From contig NW_006763303.1 of NCBI RefSeq assembly GCF_000218685.1, forward strand, positions 744,001 to 808,000: a stretch of DNA of 64,000 bases, given 5' to 3'. The notes beneath the pieces were generated by a model. The model ran no database searches. It worked only from the letters and a program-made list of their open reading frames with translations, and was not told where the DNA came from. The stretch comes from Serpula lacrymans var. lacrymans S7.9 (Eukaryota; Basidiomycota; Agaricomycetes; Boletales; Serpulaceae). Positions 32,347-45,056 of this stretch are shown here, in pieces (positions within the stretch are counted from its first letter, which is position 1; every line of letters starts with the position of its first letter). A program made the position numbers and the translations under genes.

Positions 32347-34451
32347 ATGCCAGAGCTAACAGAAGAGATAAAGCGTAGAATCGGCCAGGTAAATATCATT
32401 ACATTGAATGCGAATGGCACTCAAAGGACCTCTAGCACTTTGTCTTTGGGTTTCATGGGCATGAACTGAGCGAGGATGTCAAAATCCTGATACGCGATTA
32501 TCATGTAGGGTGAGTGGGCCGAACTCATATACAATGTTACTCAAATGACCGGGTGACACCATAGAAACATCATATTAATGAAACGAAATGTGCAAAGTAA
32601 GTTCTGTTTTTTGAAGGTGACATCACGATACAGCCGCTAATCCCAGGATTTTGTTCATCAAAATATATGCTCCATTAGGCGTCAAACAAGTACACGGGCT
32701 AGTCCAGCAGCTCCAGCAACTCGCAAAAGACTCGGGTCAGTCAACTCCACTGATGATTGGAATTGACCAGGAAAACGGTTTGACTTGCATATGCTGGGTA
32801 ATTGATCGCAATTTGACTGTCATTTATAGGTCTCGTATCCGCTTTCAGCTCCACCGCAAAATATGTTGCCGGTACCCAATTGTAAGTCACTTCGGCCTTG
32901 CATCGTTTAGCCCGATCATCCTGATTGTCTCTGGCCTTGATAGTCCTGGAGCTATGGCCCTCGCCGCGACGGGCTCCCCATCTATTGCTGAGAAATGTTC
33001 CGCTGCTTCGGGTCGAGAAATGCATTTGGCAGGGATAAACTGGGCATATAGTCCGGTCGCAGATGTCAATTCTGACCCTCGTAATCCCGTCATAGGTAAG
33101 CCCTGAGCAGAGAACATAAACAGCTACCGTTTAAAAGTTAATGCGCAAAATCTACAGGAGTCCGATCATTCGGCGATGGTGCGAGATTTCTTTTGTTCAT
33201 CATGGTAAAAAAAAAATTGATATTTAGCTCCAATCAGATCCGGAAGAGGTTGGACAATATGCGAAGGCTGTTAGTCGCGGTTTGACATCCGCGGGAGTCG
33301 CACCGTCTGCTAAGCACTTTCCTGGCCACGGTGACACTCACGTTGATTCCCATTTGGCGCTTCCCGTCATAAAGAAGTCCAAGGCTGACATCCTGAAGAC
33401 GGAGTTAGCGCCTTTCCGCGCACTGGTAGCAGATAACATAGCCACTGTGATGACAGGTCATATGGCACTGCCTCTAGTGACTGGTGACGACACTCCTTGT
33501 TCATTGTCAAAAGCAATAACGACGGATTTGTTGAGAGATGAAATGGGCTACACGGGTGTTATCGTAACAGATTGCCTGGAAATGGACGCTGTGGCAGAGA
33601 AATATGGGTCGCAGAAAGGAGCGGTGATGAGCCTGCAGGCAGGTGCGGATGTCGTAATGATCTGTCACACTATGGAACGTCAGCGAGGAGCGGTTGAAGA
33701 GGCGTACCAAGCCGTGGCGAATGGCACTCTTTCACTCGACTCATTGAAAGTTAGTGAAGATAGGATTTCGGCGTTGAAGAGCGAGTTTGCTGGGACTTGG
33801 GACCACGTGTTAAACCAAGAATTCGATGAACAAACACTAGCGGCCTTAACGATCGAGAATGCGGAACTTAGCTCGAGTTCCTATTCGGCATCCGTCGCGC
33901 TCATCCGCGGCCCCGTCCCCCAAATCCTGGGGCTTGACGGCGATATCCTGCTATTTACCCCAGAGATGGAAAGTCTGAATAAAGCGGTGGATGATGCGGA
34001 GGGAGTGCTGCGCAACAGCACCGGCCAAGTGAGGAATACCGCAGGACCCCATTTCCTTGCATTTGCCCAGTCCATCGCTCGCAGAAAATCTTCCCAGCAT
34101 ATTGTCTATTCCTCACTTGCAGCGTCTTCGGGTGAACTACCTCCGGAAGTTGCCACCGTACTTCCCGGAATCTCAGCTGTCATCTTCGCGACGCGCAACG
34201 CTGACCGTTCTCGGTGGCAGCTTGACTATCTTCGTAAGCTTCGCGAAAATGTATTGCCCTTTGTCCCAGCTGTCCTGTTGGCAACCTGCGCGCCATACGA
34301 TCTCATGAAGGATGAGGATATCAAAATGGCATACCTTGCGACATTTGAGTACACGCCTGCAGCTCTCGAGGCAGCGACGGCAGTGATATTCGGAGAAAAA
34401 GAAGCCAAGGGGAGGGTTCCAGTCTTGGGAGGAGACGTGCTCAAACGCTAG
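32347..34451 (+). CDS. Glycoside hydrolase family 3, NagZ-like beta-N-acetylhexosaminidase
   Basis: Eight exons (32347-32388, 32436-32509, 32565-32596, 32679-32777, 32830-32881, 32944-33095, 33158-33178, 33238-34451) give 561 residues. The TIM-barrel half carries IGIDQENG, FPGAMALAATGS, KHFPGHGDTHVDSH (residues ~183-196, the His/Asp acid-base dyad of NagZ-type enzymes) and VIVTDCLEMDAV, whose Asp at ~269 is the expected nucleophile. A C-terminal domain of ~200 residues follows. No signal peptide is seen, so the product is probably intracellular. Expected activity is release of terminal beta-linked N-acetylglucosamine, for example in chitin or glycoprotein turnover; this is inferred from the family. 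Exon 7 is only 21 nt. Confidence 0.88.
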
Positions 34452-34845
34452 AGACAGAAATGACCCTGTGGATTGCAGTGCTTGAGCGCAGAGACGGCGG
34501 CAATGAGCGTAGTACAGCCTGGTTTGTTGTGTGTGAAACACATTCATGTACTTATCTTACCGCCCATGAAGACATGGTGCAATGCTTGCTGTAGATGAAT
34601 GTATGAGTGAAATGAGAGTCTGCCATGTTTTTATTTTATTTTATTACATGCTGCCGCGGCTGGCGCTAATGGCTGTTTTTGGTGTTCCTTGATAGGCACG
34701 TGGCGCTGGCTGTGGCAGAAAGTATCCCTTGAACACAGCCTCGAATACGCACTCTGACCTGCATCTTTTCTGCTTTCTTGGTCCAGCGTCCGTTGCATAC
34801 TGCAGCATATTCCCTACAGGCATATCAGCAGGTGTCATTGCCAAC

Positions 34846-37800
34846 ATGAAGAAGTTCTTTGGGCGAGACAAACCAAAGCCGACCAAGGTCACTCCCGTCA
34901 GTAGTAACAGAGATCTTGTAGCGGGCATAGACGTGCGTCTTTTCGGTTTGCCTGTGGGCTGTCCGTATGAAATCAGCTTGTGTTGTTGTTGACATGCAGG
35001 AGACATCTTCGCAATATGGCCATCATCAGCCAACAGCGGTGCATCAGCCCCATCCAGCTCGTGCTCGCGACGCACCCCGACCGTTTACTCGTTCATCTAC
35101 AGACGATCACTGGGAAGTAGTCGCAACCTACGACGACCCATCCAATCCCCAGCACGTGCCCACTTCGTATCCCCACCAGCAGCCACAACCTCCACCGCTT
35201 CTCATGCCCTCTCGCTCCTCCTCTCTTGCCTCCCTTCCCCCAGGTGCGTCTCCCCCGATGCCTGCCTCTGGCCCCATCGCACCCCGCTCTTCTTCGCCAT
35301 TCAGCATTGCATCAAACAATACTTCAACCTATGGCGGTCGCACCCAACGACCAGAGCGAGAAACAGCTCGCAAAAAATCTCCTCCGGCTCCTACAGGTGT
35401 CGCTGCACTGGGCATACTCAGAGCGCTTGAACCCCACCCTGAGACAATGCTCCACCCACCAGACCAGTCAGAGGACAGCCACCATCTCGACGTCCCGATG
35501 AAAATGGAAAAGGAGAAGAAGGAGAAAAAGGGTTTCTGGGATCGTGGTGTGCTGTGGGACAGAGAGAAGGAAAGGGAAAAGGAGAGAGAGAAGGAGAAGG
35601 ATAGAGACCGCGAGAAAGATCGCATCCGTGAAGACGAAGGCAGCCCTGCAGAACTCACCAGAATGATAGGTGCGTGTGGCGATCTAAGCCGATATCGCTC
35701 GCTTGTGCGGTAAGGACTAATGCTTTTTCACTAAGGTTATCTCACTGCCACATCGTCCGAAGACTGGTCTCTTGTACTCGAAGTATGCGATAGAGCATCG
35801 GCTAACGAATCCAATGCCAGAGAAGCTGTAAAAGCACTTCGGAGAGAATTCAAGTATGTTTAATTATAAATGAAGCGAAGAGTGCCTCGTATGACCTTTT
35901 TTTATCTAGATATGCAGAACCATCTGCTCAGCTCTCTGCTGCCCGAGTGAGTCCCCATAACCTTGCACTCGATGTGATGCGATGCTGATGGTGATACAGC
36001 TATGGGCTATCATGCTTCGAAATGCATCGGACATGTTTCTGTATCAAATATCATCTCGAAAATTTGTAGATACCCTTGAAGACGTTCTGTCGTCCTCGCG
36101 AACCGCGCCTGTCGTGCGAGAGCGCCTCATGGAAGTACTTGCTGCAGCTGCCTTCATAAGTTCCTCCAGTATGATCTCTTGTTCTATCTCATTTCCAGTG
36201 TGCTGATCTCTTGAACAGGAGGAAAAGATCGTGACAAGGATGGATTTCGACATTTATGGCGCAGGCTTAAACCCGCTGATAAACCAGATGAGGGCATTCC
36301 ATTCGATACCGAAGACGCGATGTTCAGTCCACCCATAATGCGACCTTCTTCTCAATATTCGATTGAAGCTCCGGTATACCCGCAAGATGTTGTTGTCTCA
36401 CCTCCCATTCTAGAGCGATCGCTTGTATGTACATATCAGCCACATGTAACGACAGAACTAACGCGTTTTAATAGACAATGCCACAAAGGCGTAGATCACC
36501 CCGTTTGAAGCACAAGATTATACCGCTGGAGGAAGATATACGGCGGTTGTTCCAGGAATGCAAAATTGGCCAGGGTAATGCCAACCTACTTTCCGAAGCT
36601 CTCGCGTTTGCGAGGCCTGAAGATCTTGAAAAAGACCTCATCCGTGTAAGTGTCCAAGTACTCAATCCTATCGAAGATCGTAACTGTAGTAACCAATATC
36701 TCGATTTTCAGGAATTTTATGTAAAATGTCGGGCTTCACAAGAACTTATTCATGCACAAGTTCCCTGGGCAAGTGCAGGAGCAGAACGGTCTCGTGCAGA
36801 GAGGAGTCAACTTACTCACGGTCGAACGCGTACGCCACCTGCGCTGGGAGCTTTGCCATCCCCCAATTCTGATGACTCGCCGGTGGAGTCGACTGTTGAA
36901 GAGGATCTTCTGGCAGCTTTATTGGCGGCAAATGAATCTCTACTTGAAGCGTTAAGAGTTTACGATGACCTAGAAAGAATTGCTTTCGAAAGGGTAGCCG
37001 AAGAGAGAAGTAGAAGAGAAGTCAGACTTGATAGAAGGGTTAGTCTAATTTTTTACTATGCTGAATAGAGGATATGAATACTTAATTACTTCATTCAGCA
37101 ACAACACCAGTTACTTAACGGAGATTATCTCATCCAACAGCAGTCTCATTCGTCGTACGGAGGCTCGTCTCGAACCCCGTCACCATCGCCGCCATCCCCC
37201 CCAGCCTCGCCTGAACGCTTCGACTTACCTTCGATTTATCCTTCTCAGGGCCATCCATTGCCACGTCTACCACCTAATCTCTCTCCCAAGTTGTCTACGG
37301 TGCCATCTCACGGCTACGCTAACTCTCCACCTATCCCTCAACTTGGTACTCCTACGCAGCTGTTGGCCCCTCCGCCTCCTGCGCCACATGGACCTCGTTC
37401 TCCAGCCCAGGCGTCTGTGCAATCGCGCACACCTTCCCCAGAGCGTGTGTCCTCTCGTCCTTCGAGGAAGAACTCCTCAGACAGCGACAAGGGCGACTAC
37501 GTTATTGGTTTGGAGCGGCTGCAAATCCACGACGAGTACTACCCACTGGAAGAGGAAGAGGAAGATGACGTAAAGACACCTATAAGGCCAAGTGCGAAGG
37601 CACTTGGAAAGCGCAAGGTTATTGAGCAACTTGAAGGTACGGTTACTTACGTACGCTGCATATATGTTTACTGAATAAGCTATTTGTTTCAATAAACAGA
37701 TACATTCGATCCTAGCGGCTTCCCGTACGAACCCCAACAGGAACCTTATCGTCGAGATACAGTGGTCGATTCAGACTCGGAAGACGGGTCCGCTGCCCCT

Positions 37801-37902
37801 TGGAACCACCATGTGCACTACGTGTATGATGCTGCAGCTGAACGCACTGCGCAGCGCCTCAAAGATGGCAGAGTCAGCGTTCTGGTAAACGGTGTACATT
37901 AG
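34846..37902 (+). CDS. lsb5: VHS-GAT domain protein, LSB5 type
   Basis: Ten exons (34846-34932, 35000-35669, 35736-35853, 35910-35946, 36000-36168, 36219-36424, 36475-36645, 36712-37038, 37099-37636, 37700-37902) give 841 residues. The start MKKFFGRDKPK is typical of this family. A Pro/Ser-rich N-terminal extension contains a strongly charged run (residues ~200-245, alternating Glu/Lys/Arg). The VHS domain spans about residues 253-365 (SEDWSLVLEVCDRAS, LWAIMLRNAS) and the GAT region about 430-595 (LLAALLAANESLLEALRVYDDLE). A Pro-rich tail follows. In yeast, Lsb5 binds ubiquitin, Arf3 and the WASP homologue Las17 and links endocytosis to actin. The two-domain order supports the same role here. 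Confidence 0.85.
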
Positions 37903-38292
37903 TTGTTGATTTTTCCAGGTCTTGTTGTTGCTCTAGAGGATCTCTCAGGCGTTTGCGCCGTACCACAGTATGTTGTAGTTTGTAGTATTTTTTTCTTCCA
38001 CACTCCGCCACTGGTTACATTCCATATTTATGTCATTGCATGCTCTCTTATGTGCAAACACAAATCGAATACCATGTTCATGCATGCCTGTACAAAATGT
38101 GAGGCCATGTGAGGGACCTTGTGCGCTTTTAGCAAACAGAAAATTGGCTGTCAAAATGGTTGTTGTTTGCTTGTGCATTCTCCGCTGGGCACCGCCATCT
38201 ATATTGAATTTGAACCTTGTCTGTAGCGCTCTTGGCTGCAGCACGAAAACTAACAGCATTGGCAGCGGTCTTGTCTTCTTACCATACTCACG

Positions 38293-40443
38293 ATGTCGAC
38301 CGCGAAAGAGAATAGTGATTCTGACCTATATGGAGGTGAGAATGCGAATTCAATAACCACGTATTCCAGCTCATTCCACCAGACCTGTATGGTGACGACG
38401 ACAACGAGTTTATTGTCCGTCTGGACGATGAATTCCAAGCATTGGAAAAGCTAGATTCCTTGGACGATGAATCAGAAACAGTCCCAGAGTCAGCTACAGA
38501 AGCGAATGGCTCGTCCAAGCAAGACGCAACAGGTGCAGCCTCGTTGCCTGCTAAACCCCAAACCTCAGATGCTGCAGCATTATCTTACTCGGCGCAAGTC
38601 GCTCGACAGTTTTCAGCTTATCAACAGACACCAAGCCAGGAACGACAGCAACGGTCAGATCTACACAATGCAAACTCGAACGCTGGCCCTTCTGCTATAG
38701 CCACGCACGAGGGCTCAAACTCTGCTGGAAACGCTGACAGACCGATCCGGCCGTCAGAGATGAAGGACGAAGGGTGAGTTCTTCGGTTTCTTCGTATGAT
38801 CCCTAGTGTGGCGTCTGGGTCGTCGTTATTATTGTCCGTTGTGTGGGGAGAAGGATGTCCTGCTGTGTCGTGTCACTTACTGTTCTAGTTTATACCGCAC
38901 ATAAAGTGGCTTTGAGCAGTAGATCAGTTACGGTACTATGCTGCACCCTGCTACCAGCCTACAGTCACTCTACTTGCTCGCTATTACCTCTTACTCGCTT
39001 GACCTCGTATCTCTCTTAACTTTGGAAACTAATGTTTTACGTCGAATTTCTGGACTACCCTCGCCTCGTCGCCATTTTCATCTCATGCCTACATTTGCTA
39101 CTGGTTCTTATCCTACGGTCCTATTGGATAGCAAAATGTTCGTTGGAGGCCTTAATTGGGACACTACAGATGGTATACCTTACATATAAAATCCAATGAC
39201 CTTTTTCGCTAACTCATCTCTGTCTTTCGGTGACCTCGCACTGAGCAGAAGGCTTGAGAAAATATTTCTCAGAGTTTGGCAAGGTGATTATCAAGCCATC
39301 ACAGTCCCTTTTTGTTACGCGTGTTAAAACGTTGAGGTGCAAAGGTGGATGCTTGTACAATCATGCGCGATCCGGATGGTAGGTCTCGAGGATTTGCCTT
39401 CCTCACCTTCGACGATCCAGAGTCTGTAAATGCTGTGATGATACGGGAGCATTACTTGGATGGAAAAGCCGTAAGTCTCCCCTATCAAGGACCCTATTCC
39501 TATCTTACCTGTCCGCAGATTGATCCGAAACGTGCTATACCGAGGGAAGAGCATCTGAGAAACACTCGATACTTTGTCGGTGGACTTGCACCTACCACCA
39601 ATGCTGAGTCTATGCGAGAATTCTTTTCTGCATTTGGGAAGGTGGTCGATGCCACCGTCATGATAGACCGCGAGTCCGGTCGTTCCAAGGGTTTTGGTTT
39701 CGTGACATTTGAAGACTCGAACAACGCTGATCAGTTCGTCGGCAAACTTGGACTGATGCTCGACGACAAGCAGGTAACTGATCGGTCATGATAATGCGCT
39801 CATGCACACTTTATTTACCATAATTTACTAGATCGAGGTCAAAATGGCTCAACCTCGGAGCCAAAGAGATCAAGCACGAAGTGCTAATACTGGCCGGGAA
39901 CCCTATTTCAACGACAGAGAATCAAGGACGCCAACGACGCCCAACATGCCCTTTGTTCCCCAGCAACAGCAACAACAGCAACAATCTAATCCAGGGACCA
40001 ACATGCTCTATCAACGTATGATGGGGCAGATGCCGATGATGGGCGGAGGTGGTATGCCCAACATGGGTATGATGAACCCCATGGGAATGGGGATGGGGAT
40101 GGGGATGAACAACTTCAATCAGATGAATGGCATGGGAGGCATGAACATGATGGGTGCCATGAACCCAATGGGTATGATGAACCCTATGGGAGGCATGCGA
40201 ATGGGTATGGGAGGACCGATGGGAGCTATGGGAATGGTTCCTGGAGCAATGGGTGCAGGTGGAGGTGCTGCTATGGGTATGAACAATATGGGTATGCGAA
40301 TGAGGCAGGGTATGGGGGGTATGGGGGGTATGGGGGGTGGTGCCATAAACCCAAATTTCGCCAGAATGGCGATGAACACTGGCCCGGGGCCAGCTCGAAT
40401 GTCGAACCGTGGTCAGCATAGTTTCCATCCATACGCTCGGTAG
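38293..40443 (+). CDS. hrp1: Hrp1/Musashi-type RNA-binding protein with two RRMs
   Basis: Seven exons (38293-38335, 38383-38773, 39132-39172, 39249-39283, 39345-39470, 39519-39773, 39832-40443) give 500 residues. RRM1 (about 147-210) has KMFVGGLNW and RGFAFLTF; RRM2 (about 226-297) has RYFVGGL and KGFGFVTF. The tandem pattern matches Hrp1/Nab4, DAZAP1 and Musashi proteins, which bind UA-rich mRNA elements in 3'-end processing or translation control. The N-terminus is acidic. The C-terminal ~200 residues contain a Gln run (near 39960) and then a Met/Gly/Asn-rich low-complexity domain with MGMGMGMN-type repeats. Intron 2 is 358 bp, several times the usual size here. Confidence 0.88.
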
Positions 40444-40602
40444 TAATTGCATGCCTGTAAAATATCTTTCATCTAGTGCATATTTGTTCTGGGGTTTTTC
40501 CTTTACTGTAATTATTCTCTCCAAGGCAATCAGCAATCTAATTATTTCTTGGAAGTACATTCATCGATGTGAAGCTATTAGTAACTTAAGAACGTAGACC
40601 CT

Positions 40603-43275
40603 TTACGATGTAGTCCATCCCCTAATCTTTGCGACCTGCGATAGAATCTGATCTCCAGGAAGCCTTTCCGAAGCTACCGCTCTCCCTTCCTCATCGCCCA
40701 TATTCACATACTCCTTCCAGCGTTCGAGCTCTTCAAACTCAACATTGAGTGCGTGGACAATATTGGAGAGATATCCTAGGTCTGACGCCAATTGGGCTGC
40801 TCCAGCAACCGTCAACGTACGTATTCTTGGGAGCACATTCGTTGTAAGATGTGAAAGAATTGAGTGGCCTAGAGAAGATAGCCACGCGGACGAAACAGCC
40901 TCAGCACTCAACGGCGACGGCTTTATGGGCATCGAAAGCGAGCCACGGCGAATATGCCCCTGATTCATCGACTCAGCACTGGGTGACTGCTGCTCAGAGA
41001 GCATTTTCAAAAACTCGGCATCGATGTAAGGAAGTGTCGAGAGAGAGAAAGCAAGTGCATCGTCTTCCGCATACACTTCAAATAGTCTTGGTAGATTGAG
41101 CAAGCCCTCGGCAACACGTTGCACGACGTCGCTGGGAGACAATGAAAACACGGGGACTTGGAGATCATTGACGCCTCCTGTGCCCACCCGCTTCAACTTG
41201 GGATCGCCAGCAGCAGACCATAGAGGAGAAGAGGCATAAAGTGCGAGATGTTTGCGTAGCGGAGAAAGGATAGTTTCTTGCAACGAGCTTTGACAGACCT
41301 TGGCGAAAGAGGCTATTGCAGCGCGGCTATCCACAAGCAATGGACTGGAATTTACAGAAGGTGCGTTACGAGTGGTGCCGTCTGCTTCAACAACCTTTAA
41401 AAGCTCCTGTAATTCTGCGGAGTTTAGGGTGGACTGAGCTAGCAGCAGTCCTTCTCCGTGCGTTGTCCCGGGAATATAAAGCCCACTATCACTTTCTCTT
41501 GCCAAACGAAAGGCGGTTGCTACTTGAATTAGACTTGATTTCAGCTTTCCCTCAAACACCGTCAATCGTTCGAGGACAGCGCGTGCAGATGTGAGAAGAT
41601 GGAGGGATACTTGAATATCTGACCAATCTTGTGCAGTATAGTCGAGGTCGGAAAGGTCTTCGTCGGATGATGATGATGCTATAGTGGAGGTGGAGGAGGA
41701 CAGTGCAGACCGATCGTTTCTTACATCCAAGGTCCAGCTATCGACGAAAGCCTTGAAGAAATGATCTAAAGCTTGTACGAGTCCCACGACCCCATATCCA
41801 TGGGTAAATGTCATGCAACGAGTGAGACTGGCTTCCGCAGTACTGAAGGCATCCACCGATCTCTCCCTCAGCAATCTCGCCCTATCACTGAGCGTCGCCT
41901 TGGTGTCATCCAGTGCAATCTGGCTATATTCTTCGTCTAGCAAACGCCGCTCGAGAGATGCATAGTCAACCTGAAGGTCGAGGAAAGGTTGAAATAGCAC
42001 CTGATCCCAGTCAAAGACATCGACAAGAGCTGCTTGTTGTTGTTTGAGCGAAATCGAGCTACTTCCTGATGTAAGACGGGGATTGGACCGGAACGACATC
42101 GACATGCGCATAGATCGTCGTCTAGAATGTGACTTTGAGGGTGCAAGACTGTCCGGACCGCTGCCACTCTCCATGGACAATGGCGAAGATACGACATTGG
42201 AAAGTTGGATTTTCTCCATAATCTTTTGAGCACTCGCTCCGAATTCTTCAGTAGCTTTGTATAAGAGAATAATTTCTTTGAGGGCAGAGGCACGATACTG
42301 GCTGAACAAGGAAGCCAGACGTTGTGAGAATGTAGGCTGAAGGGCGGATAAGGTAGATGTTATAAGAGTAGATAAGGTGGTAGGAGGATCGGGGAAGATG
42401 GACGGTATCGAAGTGCGTTCAGCGTCAAGCACAGAAAGAAAGCTCGCGAAAAACGATGGCAAGAATGCATTAAACGTCTGCCCAGACTGGGAAGATAACC
42501 TTGAGTCACAGTCAGCCAGTTCTGCACTCTGCCACATCGATACGAGAGGCGTTCTACGCGAACCATTGTAGTAATTCCTGAACTCGGACTCACGCTGAAT
42601 ATTGGAGAAGATGGAGAAGAAGCTGCGGCAGATGACCAAATCCTGCGAGTTGATCGCCGCGACCAATGCAGAGCTGAGGGATGCCTCGAGTTGGTTCTGT
42701 AGGCTAATCATCAGAGTCTGGCGAGACTCGTATTCGGAGGTGTTCTGGAAGACGACCATGCTCCTATTAGCCTCGTTGAGCCTCTCCGCCGCCTTTTCGT
42801 AGTTTGTCTCTGTAAGAAGAGACGTCACTTCAGATTCTAGCGTGCTCCAGCTTTCCGCCTCTCGCAGAACTTCCCGGGCAGCTTCCATCCTCGTCTTTAT
42901 GGTGTCCAGATGCTGCAAACGATCAAGGGCAGACGCGGTAGCTTCGGGAATCGAGTTTTTGGATTTGGACTGTACTTTTGTCAGGTCGCCTTGGAGTGAA
43001 AGCGCGTTGTCTCGCATGAAGTGAAGATCATATGTCAAACGAGGTGCACCCCGAGAGACGTCGTCGATGATATGCTCAATCTGAGTGGATGCATCCTGAG
43101 CAGCAATTTCAAAGGCGGCAAGGAGAGATGTGACATGCTGGTCCAGCTCAGTCAAACCAAACGCGGCTTTGCTGTCAGGTTGGGACTCTTCAGTGGTGGT
43201 AAGCGTATTGTTAATCCAGGAAACAACGTCGGAAAAGTCGTCCAGAGAACGGACAAGCTCTTGTGTCGATGGCAT
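40603..43275 (-). CDS. cog7: Conserved oligomeric Golgi complex subunit 7
   Basis: COG7 belongs to lobe B of the COG tether, which docks retrograde vesicles at the Golgi and keeps glycosylation enzymes in place. The gene is a single exon of 890 codons from ATG 43275 (MPSTQELVRSLDDF); an in-frame start 18 codons upstream is less likely. The N-terminus has SDVVSWINNTL, like the DVKEWIN of animal COG7. Around residues 130-170 lies RMEAAREVLREAESWSTLESE, a close match to the family coiled coil. Helical bundles continue to the C-terminus, with a Ser-rich loop near residue 390 and another near residue 540. A large gene without introns is unusual in this window. Confidence 0.88.
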   Translation of the reverse strand: MPSTQELVRSLDDFSDVVSWINNTLTTTEESQPDSKAAFGLTELDQHVTSLLAAFEIAAQDASTQIEHIIDDVSRGAPRLTYDLHFMRDNALSLQGDLTKVQSKSKNSIPEATASALDRLQHLDTIKTRMEAAREVLREAESWSTLESEVTSLLTETNYEKAAERLNEANRSMVVFQNTSEYESRQTLMISLQNQLEASLSSALVAAINSQDLVICRSFFSIFSNIQRESEFRNYYNGSRRTPLVSMWQSAELADCDSRLSSQSGQTFNAFLPSFFASFLSVLDAERTSIPSIFPDPPTTLSTLITSTLSALQPTFSQRLASLFSQYRASALKEIILLYKATEEFGASAQKIMEKIQLSNVVSSPLSMESGSGPDSLAPSKSHSRRRSMRMSMSFRSNPRLTSGSSSISLKQQQAALVDVFDWDQVLFQPFLDLQVDYASLERRLLDEEYSQIALDDTKATLSDRARLLRERSVDAFSTAEASLTRCMTFTHGYGVVGLVQALDHFFKAFVDSWTLDVRNDRSALSSSTSTIASSSSDEDLSDLDYTAQDWSDIQVSLHLLTSARAVLERLTVFEGKLKSSLIQVATAFRLARESDSGLYIPGTTHGEGLLLAQSTLNSAELQELLKVVEADGTTRNAPSVNSSPLLVDSRAAIASFAKVCQSSLQETILSPLRKHLALYASSPLWSAAGDPKLKRVGTGGVNDLQVPVFSLSPSDVVQRVAEGLLNLPRLFEVYAEDDALAFSLSTLPYIDAEFLKMLSEQQSPSAESMNQGHIRRGSLSMPIKPSPLSAEAVSSAWLSSLGHSILSHLTTNVLPRIRTLTVAGAAQLASDLGYLSNIVHALNVEFEELERWKEYVNMGDEEGRAVASERLPGDQILSQVAKIRGWTTS

Positions 43276-43934
43276 GTCTGTAACCGTCAATAAGTGACAT
43301 GTCACACCAAGCCTAGGTGCGCAGTGCATACTGAAAGAAATCAGAGGTTACATACTTTCCACTGGCAAATTCTGCAATGTGAATATGGTATTGGGCTATG
43401 GCGATAGTGCAAAATGCATGCCTTTGTGGTAGTTAAAGGACAAGCTTAAACTTGCCGAGCTCATGGTAAACGCGGTATATTATGAGACCCTAACCATGGT
43501 CCACATAGACCAACCAATGAAAAAGAAAACCTATTAAGACAGACTCCATTCAAACATTGGGTAGATACTCAACAAGAGCGGTGAAAGACAAAGGACATCA
43601 GAATGCAAATACGGTATACGGTGTAACACAACAGGATGACTTCACTCTATCGTCCAAAACCATCAATACATACATTATTCTGACAAGTTATGCAAATTTC
43701 AACGTCTTCGTCAAGGGTGTACATTCAGGACATGAACAAGGCTACCTTGAGCCTTGAACGAGTACATGCATGGACAGGAGGTTTGAGAAAAAGGGTTAGG
43801 GAGACGATGGAGAGATATTACAACAGAACAAGGCCGAAAGAAGATCTGCGAGACAAGAATGAATGAGTGTGTCGAGGGGACATGAAGGTAGTACGACAAC
43901 CGTACATGGACATAGAAAATATGTTGTTTCCTGT

Positions 43935-44746
43935 TTAAGAACCCTTGGGGGCTTCCTTGACGGAAATGGCCTGCATGATTGTGAGTATTATTTCAGCTAA
44001 GTCGACACAGGAGGATAGGTACCTGTTCTTCTCCCATGGCAGAAATAATAGTAACCAAGAGATCCTTTCCATCCTCGAAATCAGTCTCGATTTGCTTACC
44101 AAGGTCACCCTCCGGGACCTTGACATCATCCTTCGGGTTCCCATCCTGGGACATCAGATTGAGGAAGCCCTCATCGACGTTCACCTTCGTTAACGTAAGC
44201 AAGCGCCCATACTCGAAATCAACATGAGGAACTCACGAGCTGGTATTCATTACGCGACACGTTGGGGACGTCCATGTTGTGGGTAGAGGGACAGATATCT
44301 TCCTACAGGACCATGCACGTGAGCGAGAAGAACACCAAGAGAGCGCAGGACTTGTACCATTTTTTTACCAGTGAAGATCTGGATTGATGGAGTCATGAGG
44401 AGGGTCAGGATGAAAGATAACGGTAACGCACATCGATAGCAACAAGATGGACTTTTGCGTGACCATGCTTGCCGGTCTTCGAAGTAGACATTTCGACGAT
44501 CTTGCAAGGACGGCCTGAGATCATACATAAGTATGTTTAAAACATAGAGTAAATGTATAGCATAAATGACAGACTTTTTATAACGACATGTCCGTTTTTA
44601 CGGAGAGCAGAGCATTGCATGGGGAAAGTGAGGGACGCGCCCGCACTTGCCTAGAAATAATGATCAGATGAATACTAATGTTTGTAGACTGGTGTCGAGA
44701 GAGTTACCTGCTCAAAGGTCTGGTGGTGGGATTCATCGTCGGACAT
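43935..44746 (-). CDS. tif51: Translation factor eIF5A
   Basis: eIF5A helps ribosomes through difficult peptide bonds, such as proline runs, and acts in elongation and termination. Seven exons (44746-44708, 44650-44575, 44514-44432, 44378-44358, 44302-44237, 44184-44023, 43970-43935) give 160 residues, the usual length. The SH3-like N-domain has [12 protein letters not shown], in which Lys54 (TGK, before HGHAK) is the residue converted to hypusine by deoxyhypusine synthase and hydroxylase. The OB-fold C-domain has [14 protein letters not shown]. Seven exons in a coding length under 500 nt, one of them 21 nt, is intron-dense, as is common for highly expressed basidiomycete genes. Confidence 0.97.
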
Positions 44747-45056
44747 GATGGACAAGATAATAAAGGAAAAGCAGAAAGTCTAGGGAAAAAGGATGGAGGA
44801 GGATAAGAAAGAGATGGTTCGCAGATCTAACAAGCGAAAAAAATCCTGCAATCTTGCAATCGCTTTCAATCTCCGACCGTGGGAGCCTTCCCTCGACGCG
44901 CCACAGACATAACTTACTCAGTCATAACATAGCACCATATTCATTCAAGACCGTATTGCATACAAAGGTAAGCCCCGTCTGCACCAGCACTTGCTTTACC
45001 GTGCCAATAACCCCGTTTTCAGATTTATAACCGTGTAAATTTGTACTTACTCCCTC

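Noticed and set aside
39922..40560. 212-codon minus-strand ORF rich in His and Thr
   Set aside because: It is the antisense shadow of the Met/Gly-rich repeat in the RNA-binding protein gene; ATG repeats read CAT backwards.
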